From the NCBI GenBank assembly GCA_942492065.1, contig CALODV010000008.1:186001-250000 (forward strand): 64,000 bases of DNA, read 5' to 3'. The translations under genes and the position numbers were made by a program. The notes beneath the pieces were generated by a model. It did not search any database and was not told the origin of the DNA. It worked only from the letters and a program-made list of their open reading frames with translations. This document shows, one piece after another, positions 51,185 to 60,897 of the stretch (position 1 is its first letter; each line of letters begins with the position of its first letter). Source of the stretch: G963665815 sp942492065. Its GTDB lineage: Bacteria > Cloacimonadota > Cloacimonadia > Cloacimonadales > JAIOQZ01.

Positions 51185-52633
51185 CTACTTAAAAAGAGTA
51201 CTGTCTTTTTCCGCTTCCTTAAGTAGATTGATGACATCAAATTTACCATAGAATTTAGCAATATCCAATGCTGTCTCCTCATCATCATTTTTTAGAGTTA
51301 TAACAGCACCGTTTTCCAGCAGAAGATATATCATATCAAAATTTCCTTTTCGCGTTTCTTCCATCAATGCAGTAGTACCTTCAGCACATTGCACGTTGAT
51401 ATCTGCTCCCAGTGAGATAAGTAATTTAGATATATATTTGAAACTGTTGCTGAAGTATACTTTACGTGCAGACCAGACAAGTGCCGTATAAGAATTGTTA
51501 CGATTATCAACTACTTTTGAATTTACATCTGCACCGTTACGAAGCAGATAAACTGCTAAGTCTACTTCATTATTCAGCAGGGCATAGCTTAATGCATTAA
51601 ATTCGAGTCTGTCGATTTTGTTTATATCTGCACCTGATTCAACAAGAATTACAGCTGATTCCAGATTTCCTTCCGGATTAAGGTATTCTTTCTGAGTTTT
51701 CTTTTTCATGTCAATACAGGTCATCATTAAAGCAGTCATGTTGAGCCCGTTTACATCATTTACGTCTGCACCATTATCAATTAGCATCTGTACAGCATGA
51801 GGATGTCTGTTCAATGCAGCAATCATCAAAGCGGTCATTCCATCTCTGTTCTTCTGATTAACATCTATACCGTTACGGATCAGAAAATCTATAATTTCAG
51901 TTCTGGCACTGTTTGTCAGCTCATGCATTAGAAGGGTGTTTCCCATCTTATTGCTGTTATGGATGTTTGCACCGTATGCCATCAGAATTTCAGCGATTAC
52001 TACATTTCCGGATTCCAGAGCTGACCACATCAAAGAGCCGTTCAGTGTATCTGCTTCATTGATGTTTGCATTACTGTTAAGGAATAGTTCCGTTAATAGT
52101 GAATCATTACTCTGAACAGCAAGACGGAGAGGGGAAAGGAGCTTGGCGTTTTTTACATTCAAATCAGCATTATACTCCACAAACAGTTTTACCCAGTCAT
52201 AGCGCTTTTCTTTAAGCATTTCCTGTAATACAAAAGATTCTCCACTGCTGTTCGTTTCTTCCAGACTCGCTCCTTTTTCCAGAAGAAGTCTGGCTATATG
52301 TACCTGATTGGTTTTATAACAGTGATTAAGTGGTGAACCGATATAGGGGCTTGAAAGGTTAGGATCAGCACCTGCATCAAGCAGTATCTTGCACATATCA
52401 AAAGACTTTGAACTTATAGCATGATGTAGAGCTGTATATTTACTTTTTGAATCTTTCGTATCAGGATCTGCCTCTTTTTCAAGGCATTTTTTGACCGTCT
52501 TAATGTCATGATCTTTTACAGATTGAATCAGTTTAGAATTTATATCATTTCCGGTACAGCTGTACAGCAAAAAAGAAGTCAGTAGAATTGCCAGAAATTT
52601 ATGCAGTACTTTTTTTCTACATTTTGAACGCAT
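51185..52633 (-). CDS. Ankyrin-repeat lipoprotein 1
   Basis: The 482-aa protein has a lipoprotein signal (hydrophobic 13-24, lipobox LYSC, Cys26) followed by about 12 ankyrin repeats (repeated TALHHAIS, GADPN, GADVNDVNGLNMTALM, GADINKID, GADVNSK units). It likely stands in the periplasm as a protein-binding scaffold. It starts 3 bases after the stop of a paralogue with the same layout and clear similarity, especially in the last three repeats (VWSARKVYFSN versus VWASRKHFSN; GTTALMEETRKGN versus GTTALIEQTKRNN). No partner is identified. Confidence 0.9.
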   Translation of the reverse strand: MRSKCRKKVLHKFLAILLTSFLLYSCTGNDINSKLIQSVKDHDIKTVKKCLEKEADPDTKDSKSKYTALHHAISSKSFDMCKILLDAGADPNLSSPYIGSPLNHCYKTNQVHIARLLLEKGASLEETNSSGESFVLQEMLKEKRYDWVKLFVEYNADLNVKNAKLLSPLRLAVQSNDSLLTELFLNSNANINEADTLNGSLMWSALESGNVVIAEILMAYGANIHNSNKMGNTLLMHELTNSARTEIIDFLIRNGIDVNQKNRDGMTALMIAALNRHPHAVQMLIDNGADVNDVNGLNMTALMMTCIDMKKKTQKEYLNPEGNLESAVILVESGADINKIDRLEFNALSYALLNNEVDLAVYLLRNGADVNSKVVDNRNNSYTALVWSARKVYFSNSFKYISKLLISLGADINVQCAEGTTALMEETRKGNFDMIYLLLENGAVITLKNDDEETALDIAKFYGKFDVINLLKEAEKDSTLFK

Positions 52634-52636
52634 AAT

Positions 52637-54196
52637 TTATTGTTGTTGACTCTTTTCTTCTTCTTCTTTCAATTTCTTCTCAAGAGCAGCATTTAATAGT
52701 TCAGCAGCTTTAGTATAACTATTTCGTTTGGCAATATCAAGAGCTGTTACACCTTCATTATCTGCGATTGTCACATCTGCACTATTATCCAGAAGGAACT
52801 GTATTAGTTCAATATTATTTCTTTTAGTTTGCTCTATCAAGGCAGTTGTTCCTGTTGTACCGCGAGCATTGACATCTGCTTTATTTTCTATAAGGAGCTT
52901 CACGATAGGAGTGTAATTTGCATTTGAAAAGTGTTTTCTTGATGCCCAGACTATTGCAGGATATTTGTTTCTGTATTTATCAGGAACAAATGTTGTTATA
53001 TCTGCACCTTTTTCTATAAGCATCTTAGCGCATTCAGTTCTGTGATAGCGAAGAGCATAAGAGAGAGCGTCTGACTTAGTTCTGTCTTTTATATTGATCT
53101 TTGCACCGTGGTTGAGCAGAAGTCTGGCTGTTTTACTGAATTCATTTGTTGGCTTGTGTGTATCGTGGAATTCTGTTTTAGGATCGATACTACATAACAT
53201 CAGAGCAGTTCTGCCAATAGCATCAACAGCGTTCACATCTGCACCATACTCGATCATCAGTTTTGAAAGTTCGTAGTTTTTGTTTAGTGCGGCAAGCATA
53301 AGTGGTGTAAGTCCATCATAGTTAGCAGTATTTACGTTTGCTCCGTATTTGAGTAGTTTATTGATTATAACATCATCTTTATTTTTAAAAACCGCATATG
53401 ATAAACAAGTATTTCCGTTAACATTTTCAGTCTCGATACTGGCTTTATTTCGTAAGAGTAAATCAGTTGCTCCAGGGTTATCAAGATCTATTGAGCACAT
53501 TAGGACTGATTTTCCTTCATTGTTAACAGTATTGATATCAGTAATTTTCTTTAAAATCAGTTTTGCTGTTTCCAGATTATTATCTTTAAGAGCTTCCCAG
53601 AGTTTCTCATTGAGTTCAGATAAGTTATCATTTGTAATTTCAGTGCCTTTATCAAGGAGTAATTTTGTGATGGAAAAGTCATTTCTTTCTGTGGCGAAGT
53701 CAAGAGCGCTAAGACCATCATCATTTCTTCTGGAAGCATCTGCACCGTTTTCTATAAGCCATTTAATAATATCCGGTCTGGCTGCGTATTTGACTTCGAG
53801 CATGAGTATAGTATTGCCTGATTTATCTGCTGCATCAACATCAGCACCATGGTCTTTAAGATATTGTGCAATATCAAGATGGTTATATAACAATGCTTTT
53901 TTCAACGCAGTTTCATCTCCGGAGAACAGAGGATTTTCATTAACATCAGCACCATGAGTCACCAGAAGTTTTAAAACTTCGAAATATCCTTTTTGTGCTG
54001 CAATCATCAGTATCGTCATTCCTTCCTCAGATTTTGAACTGAGACTAGCTCCAGATTTAACAAGAGCAGAAACTTCTTCCGGATTATTGTCAAGTACTGC
54101 CTGTACTAAAGATTTATTAAGTTTTTCAGCTTTTCTGTCTGCACAACCGGCAAGCATCAGAGAAATTATCATGAAAAACAATACAGCTTTTTTCAT
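52637..54196 (-). CDS. Ankyrin-repeat lipoprotein 2
   Basis: The 519-aa protein has a lipoprotein signal (3-15, lipobox LAGC, Cys18), then about 13-14 ankyrin repeats (MTILMIAAQKGYFEVLKLLV, HGADVNE, DGLTPLMLAALNKN, ALDIAKRN) and a charged C-terminal tail with KKLKEEEEKSQQQ. It is the first gene of a tandem pair that arose by duplication. AAGGAG precedes the ATG at 54196, and a TTGACA (minus strand, 54285-54280) lies about 85 bases upstream. A periplasmic scaffold or inhibitor role is inference. Confidence 0.9.
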   Translation of the reverse strand: MKKAVLFFMIISLMLAGCADRKAEKLNKSLVQAVLDNNPEEVSALVKSGASLSSKSEEGMTILMIAAQKGYFEVLKLLVTHGADVNENPLFSGDETALKKALLYNHLDIAQYLKDHGADVDAADKSGNTILMLEVKYAARPDIIKWLIENGADASRRNDDGLSALDFATERNDFSITKLLLDKGTEITNDNLSELNEKLWEALKDNNLETAKLILKKITDINTVNNEGKSVLMCSIDLDNPGATDLLLRNKASIETENVNGNTCLSYAVFKNKDDVIINKLLKYGANVNTANYDGLTPLMLAALNKNYELSKLMIEYGADVNAVDAIGRTALMLCSIDPKTEFHDTHKPTNEFSKTARLLLNHGAKINIKDRTKSDALSYALRYHRTECAKMLIEKGADITTFVPDKYRNKYPAIVWASRKHFSNANYTPIVKLLIENKADVNARGTTGTTALIEQTKRNNIELIQFLLDNSADVTIADNEGVTALDIAKRNSYTKAAELLNAALEKKLKEEEEKSQQQ

Positions 54197-54401
54197 CTTG
54201 TCTCCTTAAAGTCATGGGATGTTATGTATATATGAAATCAATTTCTTTACACTTTAAAACTTAACAATAATATAAAAATTGTCAAGAATACTTTTGTACT
54301 GAATAACTATTCTTTTAAAGAGATATAATTTTTAAGAATTTTAATCTATAACTGTGTTGACAGTAATTTGCTTCTACTTAATTCAGGAGTGGGAGTATCA
54401 A

Positions 54402-55307
54402 ATGAAAATTAAGACAGAATTATCCAGACTTGCTGACGGTGCGGCTCTTATTTTGGGTGGAGGTGGAGCAAAAGGTCTCTCTCATATAGGAGTACTCAGG
54501 TATCTGGAAGAGAAAGAAATACAGGTAAATTCAATTACAGGGACCAGTATCGGTGCATTGCTGGGTGGTTTATATGCCTCGGGAAAAACTGTCGCTGAAA
54601 TTGAGGAGATTGCACTGAAGATTGATCTTAAGCAAGTTGTAAATTTGTTTTCCCCCACAATTTCGAAAAGTGGAATAACTTCCGGTAAAAAAGTAGAAGA
54701 GTACTTATTCTCGCTGTTCGGAGATGTCAGAATAGAAGGTCTTAAGATACCATATAAAGCTGTATCAACTGATATAAACACGGGTAATGAAGTTATCATT
54801 GATGGAGGAAGACTGGTTGATGCTGTCAGGGCAAGTATTTCTATACCCCTGGTTTTCGAGCCGGTTGTCAATGAGTCCGGTATTCTTGTGGATGGAGGAC
54901 TTGTAAATCCTTTACCTGTAAACATCGCCTGGGAATCATATGAAGATCCAATAATTGCTGTAAATGTTATTAATAAGCCGCAGACAGCTAAACCGGCTGA
55001 AAGTAACAAAAAGAATGCAGGTTTGATAAGCCTGCTGAATAAGCTTGATAGTTTCGGGATAAATTCTCAAATGTTAAAAGATCAGCTGAGAAGGGATAAT
55101 GATGTTCCTGGTGCTAAAAAGATTATGATGAGATCAACAGAGATTACTCAAACCAGAATCATAGAACTGACAATGAAGTTGTACAAACCGGATATTTACA
55201 TTGAACCTGAAGTCAGAGAATATACATTATTTGATTTCCACAAAGGAAAGGAGATAATCGAAAGAGGATATTCCGCTGTAGAAACTATTTTCAATAGCAC
55301 TGATTAA
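54402..55307 (+). CDS. Patatin-like phospholipase
   Basis: Lipid acyl hydrolase of the patatin/RssA group with a Ser-Asp dyad. The 301-aa protein has the oxyanion loop LGGGGAKGLSHIGVL, the nucleophile Ser49 in GTSIGALLGG and the catalytic Asp164 in VDGGLVNPLPV. No signal peptide is seen, so it acts in the cytoplasm or on the inner membrane. The ATG at 54402 is preferred (AGGAGTGGGAG upstream) over the GTG at 54354. It is transcribed divergently from the ankyrin pair, and its stop is 11 bases from that of the convergent sorting-domain gene. Confidence 0.92.
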   Translation: MKIKTELSRLADGAALILGGGGAKGLSHIGVLRYLEEKEIQVNSITGTSIGALLGGLYASGKTVAEIEEIALKIDLKQVVNLFSPTISKSGITSGKKVEEYLFSLFGDVRIEGLKIPYKAVSTDINTGNEVIIDGGRLVDAVRASISIPLVFEPVVNESGILVDGGLVNPLPVNIAWESYEDPIIAVNVINKPQTAKPAESNKKNAGLISLLNKLDSFGINSQMLKDQLRRDNDVPGAKKIMMRSTEITQTRIIELTMKLYKPDIYIEPEVREYTLFDFHKGKEIIERGYSAVETIFNSTD

Positions 55308-55318
55308 ACTACGTATAT

Positions 55319-57325
55319 CTACTTAATCAGAAGCATTTTCCTTAAGCTTGATGCATTATCTGTCTCAATTCTGCAGAAATAGACTCCACTTGAAACTGAG
55401 TTGCCACTATTATCTTCACCACTCCAGACCACACTGTGATTTCCCTTTGTTCTGGAACCTTTAACAATTGTCTTCACCTTCTGTCCTTTAACATTATAAA
55501 TTGTAATATCCACATCAGAGTCTGTTTTAAGTGAATAGCTGATAGTTGTTTCAGGATTAAATGGGTTAGGATAATTAACAATTTCAAGCTCAGGTCTTTC
55601 TATATCTGACATTCTATTAGGAGTATCAAACATGGATGTATTGTAGAAGTTAGATCTTCTTGATTCGTATTCTCCATATACGGCAGTGACAAAGAATAAA
55701 GTATTGTTGTATTGACTGCCATAATTTCTTGGTATTGTATAAGTGGTTACACTATCAGATACAGAAGCAATCAGAGTATCGACCTCAGTAGTTTTCATAT
55801 AGATATTATAACCTGTAAGTGGAACCGCATCTCTGACTCCTCTGTCATAACTTCTTGAGTTAGTAATTGGTGGACGAGTTATAATCACATTATCAATCAT
55901 TACCTGAGAGTGACTCTGTTTATTATAGATAAAAGCTATTCCGGCTTCGTCTCCATCAGCTTTTTCCAATGGAATGGATACTCTGTATTCAAAGTCATTA
56001 TTATACAGTTCACTGTTAAAAATAAGAAGGTCTTTCCAGTCATTATCACCAACAATTGCTTTTACCATGAACTCAGTGGTTGTCTCATCTGACGAGTTGT
56101 ATTTCAAATCAAAACTCAAGACTTCATGGTTATCTCTTTCTGAAGGCTCAGTTATAAGATAATAATACTCCCTATACTCACCGGGATTTATGAAAACAGA
56201 GTATTCTCCTGAATAGGGATTAATATCTGTAATATTCCATGATTCATCAGTTGCAACAGGAATATTAATCATCGTGGATATATATCCCTCAGCCTCATCA
56301 TGTTTAAGTATCTGCATATCCTGTGGAGGGAAATCAAGATTCCCATACTCGAAGTCAGCAGACCATAACAGATTATCTTCTTCACTCGGAGACATCCAGA
56401 TCAGAACAATTTCCATCTCATTTTCAGCATTTGCTGCTAAATAGCCAACAGGTTTAGTCACTTCATCATTTGATATCGTCACTTCTATGCTGTTAGAAGG
56501 TAATGACTCGTCCGTGCCATAGATAGCTGTAACATTATATATAAATTGACCTAGAGGGTGTCCTTCAATAGTCTCCGTAGTGTCTATTGCAGAAACTTCT
56601 GTATAAAGACTGTCATCTCTATATATTCTGTATCCATCGACAGATCTGGAGTTTCTCGTAACAGTTGGTTCAATAACAGCTATATCGTCAATTGCCAGTT
56701 GAAATCCATTATCTCCCTCATAAACAAATGCTATCTTTGTTGCACCTGTGTAACCTGATAAATCAAGTTCTTCCATTTGTTCGAACAAGTTGTTTGCAGA
56801 TGAGGAACCATATGACTGCAGTTCAGTCCATTGCTGGTTATTATAAAGCAATATATGAAACTTTGTTATCCAGTTATACTCAGGTGCATTCTTGTACCAG
56901 AGTTGGAACTTCAGGATGTTGCTACCGGTAAGATTAACTTCTTCCGAAATAAGCCAATGAAATCCACTTACGTTATATCTAATACCGGCAGAATGATTTC
57001 CTGAGTAGATCATGTTGGTTCCCTGATTGTTAAAGGAAGTCGGATCGACAAGAAACCAGGAGTTTGTTGCTGAACTAACATCTACCAGATTATTTCCTGT
57101 CAGGTCATTTGACCTTTTCTGAGACCAACCAGAATCAAGCAAACTGTTTTCAAAACCCTGATACAGAAGGTAAGTCCCGCCAATATCTTCAGGAGCAGAC
57201 CATCTCAGGGTGAGATTAATATTTTCTTCAATTTCATAGTACAGGTTCATCGGAGGCAGGTAGGCCGTCAAGGCTGCTGCTGTAATAAGAACTATTATTG
57301 TAAAAACCGTATATTTCAGTTTCAT
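55319..57325 (-). CDS. Secreted multidomain protein with T9SS sorting domain
   Basis: 668 residues with a signal peptide (~1-20). Two adhesin-type jelly-roll modules of the choice-of-anchor J kind (~52-215 with QGFENSLLDSGWSQKRSND, and ~315-485) alternate with fibronectin-like linkers (VDGYRIYRD, LTGYNIYMK). The last ~80 residues (NYPNPFNPETTISYSL, IYNVKGQKV, SGVYFCRIET) form a FlgD-Ig-like type A sorting domain. No peptidase core was seen, so a surface adhesin or glycan-binding role is likely. It is the last gene of the eight-gene operon; its ATG overlaps the MoxR stop by one base. Confidence 0.88.
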   Translation of the reverse strand: MKLKYTVFTIIVLITAAALTAYLPPMNLYYEIEENINLTLRWSAPEDIGGTYLLYQGFENSLLDSGWSQKRSNDLTGNNLVDVSSATNSWFLVDPTSFNNQGTNMIYSGNHSAGIRYNVSGFHWLISEEVNLTGSNILKFQLWYKNAPEYNWITKFHILLYNNQQWTELQSYGSSSANNLFEQMEELDLSGYTGATKIAFVYEGDNGFQLAIDDIAVIEPTVTRNSRSVDGYRIYRDDSLYTEVSAIDTTETIEGHPLGQFIYNVTAIYGTDESLPSNSIEVTISNDEVTKPVGYLAANAENEMEIVLIWMSPSEEDNLLWSADFEYGNLDFPPQDMQILKHDEAEGYISTMINIPVATDESWNITDINPYSGEYSVFINPGEYREYYYLITEPSERDNHEVLSFDLKYNSSDETTTEFMVKAIVGDNDWKDLLIFNSELYNNDFEYRVSIPLEKADGDEAGIAFIYNKQSHSQVMIDNVIITRPPITNSRSYDRGVRDAVPLTGYNIYMKTTEVDTLIASVSDSVTTYTIPRNYGSQYNNTLFFVTAVYGEYESRRSNFYNTSMFDTPNRMSDIERPELEIVNYPNPFNPETTISYSLKTDSDVDITIYNVKGQKVKTIVKGSRTKGNHSVVWSGEDNSGNSVSSGVYFCRIETDNASSLRKMLLIK

Positions 57326-58323
57326 TATTTCCTCTGAATTTTTTCGGCTGAAGTGAGTAATTCACTGATTATTTCTTCTTTGGATAACCCTTCTGCCTCT
57401 GCAGCAAAAGTTATGATAATTCTATGCCTGAGAACAAGGTGAGCAATGCTTTTGATGTCATCTATTGATGGTGATAAGCGGCCGTCGATTGCTGCTCTGG
57501 TTTTGGCTCCGGCAATAAGGAATTGTGATGCACGTGGACCTGCACCCCAGCTGATGAATTTTCTCAGGTTCTCAGGGCATTGATCTGAAGATGGTCTGGT
57601 AGATCTGACCAGTCTGACTGCATAGTCCACAACATGGTCACTAACAGGAAGTTCTTTGATAGCTTGCTGGAATCTAAGAATTTCTTCAGCTGTTACAACC
57701 GGATTAATCTTGTTTGTAATTCCTGATGTTGTTGAATTCACTATAGCTATTTCTTCTTCGAAAGTTGGATAGTCAATCTTAATCTGAAACATGAATCTGT
57801 CCAACTGGGCTTCTGGAAGTGGATATGTTCCTTCCTGTTCAATAGGGTTCTGAGTAGCCAGGACGATAAAAGGTTTATCCAGTTTGAAAGTTTCGTTACC
57901 AATTGTGACCTCATTTTCCTGCATTGCCTGAAGAAGAGCTGCCTGAGTTTTGGGCGGAGTTCTGTTTATCTCATCCGCAAGAATAATGTTGGAAAAGACA
58001 GGTCCTTTAATAAATTGAAAGTATTTTTTACCATCAGCTTTGTTTTCTGCAAGAATGTCAGTTCCTGTAATATCAGAAGGCATAAGGTCAGGAGTGAACT
58101 GTATACGCTTGAATTTCAGGTGCAGCAATTCCGACAAAGATGAAATCATAAGTGTTTTGGCAAGTCCGGGAACCCCTTCTATAACACAGTGACCTCCTGA
58201 AAACAGTACTATCAGAAGTTCTTCAACTACTTGTTTTTGTCCGATGATAACTTTTTCTATCTCTTTAAGAATTTTCTTTTTTGAATCATTTATATTATTA
58301 TAGATTTCTTTTGTATTACTCAT
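57325..58323 (-). CDS. MoxR-family AAA+ ATPase
   Basis: Chaperone-like ATPase. The 332-aa protein has Walker A EGVPGLAKT, Walker B IILADEINR, the sensor region LATQNPIEQEGTYPLPEAQL and DRFMFQI, and the usual C-terminal lid. MoxR genes usually sit beside DUF58 and VWA genes, but here the neighbours are a UPF0104 membrane protein and a secreted sorting-domain protein, so its client is unclear. It lies in the middle of the eight-gene minus-strand operon. Confidence 0.93.
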   Translation of the reverse strand: MSNTKEIYNNINDSKKKILKEIEKVIIGQKQVVEELLIVLFSGGHCVIEGVPGLAKTLMISSLSELLHLKFKRIQFTPDLMPSDITGTDILAENKADGKKYFQFIKGPVFSNIILADEINRTPPKTQAALLQAMQENEVTIGNETFKLDKPFIVLATQNPIEQEGTYPLPEAQLDRFMFQIKIDYPTFEEEIAIVNSTTSGITNKINPVVTAEEILRFQQAIKELPVSDHVVDYAVRLVRSTRPSSDQCPENLRKFISWGAGPRASQFLIAGAKTRAAIDGRLSPSIDDIKSIAHLVLRHRIIITFAAEAEGLSKEEIISELLTSAEKIQRK

Positions 58324-58345
58324 TTTTAATCCTCATGTTGATTTG

Positions 58346-59332
58346 TCAGTTAGATTTCTTTTTGTCAAATAGTTTAAGCCCTAAATATCCTATTGCGAAT
58401 AAACCTATGGAAATTATTACAATCCCTGTCAGCAAATGAGCTGTTACTGTGATTGCTGCAACGAGATTTTTATCTAATCCGAACCCGTTATGAAAGATCA
58501 CACCTACAATAAGTTCATTTGATCCGAGTTGAACTGGGGGGTGCGGAAATATATATGATAGATTCAACAGTGTATAGCCAAACAGTACTTTAAAGTAGCT
58601 GATCGATACTTGAAATGCTTTCACTACGAAATAAAAGAATAAACCATCGGTTGCCGTTGCGGTTAAAGATAATGCGATTACTTTTGGTATCATTAATTTG
58701 TGTTCTCTGAACAGAGACAGCCCATGAATAAAAAGTTCAATAACACTTTTCATTTTCTCCTCGAAACGGGAAGGAACAAAGAAGAAAATTCTGTGGAGTA
58801 ATTTAATAATCAGTTCCTTGTTGAAAGCTGCCATTATGAGAACGAACAGTGCTGTTAAAAAGACGGCTACAACCATTATAATCAGCCACAGGATTGGTTT
58901 GGGTATGGTGATTCTGAGGAACGGAATTATACTAAGGACGACAAAAACAGAAAGCATATCAAACATTTTGTCTATGAAAACAGATGGTAAAGATTCTGAA
59001 ACAGGGATACTGTTTGTTTTTTTCAGAAAAATGCTTTTGCCGAGTTCCCCAGCTCTTATGGGAATCAAGTAATTAATAAAATTACCGGCTGTCCATAGCA
59101 GAAAACATCTGTAAGGTGAGATTTTCACCAGAGGTTTCAGTAGCGTTCTCCATCTTTGAGAGCGTATAAAATATGACAGAATGTAAAAAACAATCATCAG
59201 AAGCAGGTAATCAATTCTGGCAGATTTCAGGTGATGCTGTAGTTCAGTAAAATCAACAAACTGCATCCAGATGAAAAAAAGCAGAACACCTGCAGCAATA
59301 GTCAGAATTAGATAAAGTGTATTTTTTTTCAT
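58346..59332 (-). CDS. UPF0104 / lysylphosphatidylglycerol synthase-like membrane protein
   Basis: The 328-aa protein has about eight hydrophobic helices and the flippase-like region of the MprF/UPF0104 family (LYFIRSQRWRTLLKP-like start ILSYFIRSQRWRTLLKP, then NFINYLIPIRAGELGKSIFL and FPHPPVQLGSNELIVG). The aminoacyl-transferase half of MprF is absent. Stand-alone members are thought to move lipids or polyprenyl compounds across the membrane, which fits a neighbouring GGGP synthase and methyltransferases. It overlaps the preceding gene by four bases. Confidence 0.87.
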   Translation of the reverse strand: MKKNTLYLILTIAAGVLLFFIWMQFVDFTELQHHLKSARIDYLLLMIVFYILSYFIRSQRWRTLLKPLVKISPYRCFLLWTAGNFINYLIPIRAGELGKSIFLKKTNSIPVSESLPSVFIDKMFDMLSVFVVLSIIPFLRITIPKPILWLIIMVVAVFLTALFVLIMAAFNKELIIKLLHRIFFFVPSRFEEKMKSVIELFIHGLSLFREHKLMIPKVIALSLTATATDGLFFYFVVKAFQVSISYFKVLFGYTLLNLSYIFPHPPVQLGSNELIVGVIFHNGFGLDKNLVAAITVTAHLLTGIVIISIGLFAIGYLGLKLFDKKKSN

Positions 59333-60045
59333 TTCATTTTTTGACCAGAGTAAAAGAATCCCAGGGCAAACAGAGATGGAAGCAGGTCAGGGACTTTGAA
59401 ATAGTTCATTAAATTCCCTATCACCTGAATTCTCTTCCAAGATTCTTCTTCAAATGATAAGGGGAAATAATTGTTTTTATTGAATATTCTGAAACCGTGT
59501 TTTTCCAGAATATAGGTTAATTTTTTCTTTGAAAAAGGTCTGATGTGCTCAGAAAATAATTCGTTATTCAGGTGAGAAACATCCATAATATCAACGAATT
59601 CTCCCATAAGAAAATGGATTCTGTTGATCACATTGAGTATATTTGGAACTACAACATGGAATGTTCCACCCGGCTTGAGTATTCTATATATTTCCTTCAC
59701 TGTTTGCTCAGGTGCAAATAGATGTTCCAGAACATCGAAACAGAATACGTTGTCGATGGAATTATCATCAAAATTCAGAGTATATTGCTGAGGTTCAAGC
59801 TTTACAGTTTCCAGCCCTCTCTCTCTTGCCTGCTCGAGTGCTTCGGAAGATAAATCCAGTCCGTAAACAGTGAATCTTGATGTGAATGGTGCAGATAGAA
59901 TTCCGCTTCCGCAACCAATATCTACAATTGTGTCCCCTGCTAAATTTAGTTTGCTCAGGCATGTCATTTTCCATTTTGAATAAGCAGATAATTCATTCAA
60001 CTTGTGTTTTTTCCAATAATCGTTGTAATAAGCAGTTTCAGTCAT
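59329..60045 (-). CDS. Class I SAM-dependent methyltransferase
   Basis: The 238-aa protein contains a Methyltransf_11-type Rossmann domain: IVDIGCGSGILSAPF (motif I), LDLSSEALEQARERG, NVFCFDVLEHL and RILKPGGTFHVVVP. The C-terminal ~90 residues (EHIRPFSKKKLTYILEKHGF) fit UbiE/lipid- or glycan-methylating enzymes. The substrate is unknown. It starts 1 base after the stop of the preceding methyltransferase-like gene. Confidence 0.9.
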   Translation of the reverse strand: MTETAYYNDYWKKHKLNELSAYSKWKMTCLSKLNLAGDTIVDIGCGSGILSAPFTSRFTVYGLDLSSEALEQARERGLETVKLEPQQYTLNFDDNSIDNVFCFDVLEHLFAPEQTVKEIYRILKPGGTFHVVVPNILNVINRIHFLMGEFVDIMDVSHLNNELFSEHIRPFSKKKLTYILEKHGFRIFNKNNYFPLSFEEESWKRIQVIGNLMNYFKVPDLLPSLFALGFFYSGQKMK

Positions 60046-60046
60046 A

Positions 60047-60883
60047 TCAGTCCTTTATTGGTTCAAACACAAAGTATTTATGGTGTGCCCAGAAGAACTT
60101 GAATGCATTTGGAGCATATTTTTCGACAAAACTGTATTTTCTCATTTTTTCAGGAAAATTCGGATCTTTTCCAAAATAATAGTCAGCTATGCTTACAGGT
60201 ACCGGTTCTTCATCCTTAACAAGGGAACCAAGTCCGAATTTCTTTAGAAATTTTGCTTTTGGCATACCAATATCAGGCCATGGAGGACAGTCAATAAAGT
60301 TCTTCATTGTCAGTTCCCATCCATTTTGTCTCATGAGTTTAGTGAAATTTGCCGGCACAATATGTTTTTCTTTCAGGTATTTCTTCAAATCATCTTTTCC
60401 CGAGTATTTCTGGGACAGGTAGCCGATGCCGGATCTGTTCGGAACACAAAGTACAATCACTTTTCCGGTAACTCTGCATAATTCATTCAGATAAGTTTCC
60501 AGGTCTTGAACGAACCATAATGCCGAAAAATTCCAACTCATGTCAAAAGCATTGTCATCATATTGCAGTTCAGTATATTTATCATTGATATCTGCTCTGA
60601 GTTTTAGACCTACATTATCCCAGAAGTCTCTGATTTTCTCAAGTCTCTTACTATGATGGTCCTGAATTGTAACATCGCAGCCATTGGCAGCAAGTTCCAT
60701 GCTGTTGATTCCTGATATTCCTGTAAAACCGAAAGATGGACTCTCAAGCACAGTTTTGACATTATAGTTTTTGACGACTTTCAGCATGAAATCATTCAGG
60801 ATGATTCTTTCATAGGAAGAACCAAGTCCTTCATCAGGATTATCATAGTATTTTTCCCAGAAGTGTAAGATTGGTATTGCCAT
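60047..60883 (-). CDS. Methyltransferase-like protein
   Basis: The 278-aa protein looks like a divergent SAM methyltransferase: VLESPSFGFTGISGINSMEL replaces motif I (ESPSFGFTG where DxGxGxG is expected), CDVTIQDHHSKRLEKIRDF fits motif II, and FDMSWNFSALWFV followed by YLNELCRVTGKVIVLCVPN fits motifs III and IV. The altered motif I may mean weak or no SAM binding. It is co-transcribed with a canonical methyltransferase, so it may be a partner subunit; that is inference. Confidence 0.72.
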   Translation of the reverse strand: MAIPILHFWEKYYDNPDEGLGSSYERIILNDFMLKVVKNYNVKTVLESPSFGFTGISGINSMELAANGCDVTIQDHHSKRLEKIRDFWDNVGLKLRADINDKYTELQYDDNAFDMSWNFSALWFVQDLETYLNELCRVTGKVIVLCVPNRSGIGYLSQKYSGKDDLKKYLKEKHIVPANFTKLMRQNGWELTMKNFIDCPPWPDIGMPKAKFLKKFGLGSLVKDEEPVPVSIADYYFGKDPNFPEKMRKYSFVEKYAPNAFKFFWAHHKYFVFEPIKD

Positions 60884-60897
60884 AATTTTCTCTTTCT

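Noticed and set aside
53349..53957. A 202-codon plus-strand frame inside the ankyrin lipoprotein 2 gene
   Set aside because: It lies wholly antisense to a well-supported repeat protein, has no ribosome binding site of note, and its Ser/Leu-rich composition is what the reverse of ankyrin repeats yields.
54482..55009. A 175-codon minus-strand frame inside the patatin gene
   Set aside because: Antisense shadow of a gene with an intact catalytic dyad.
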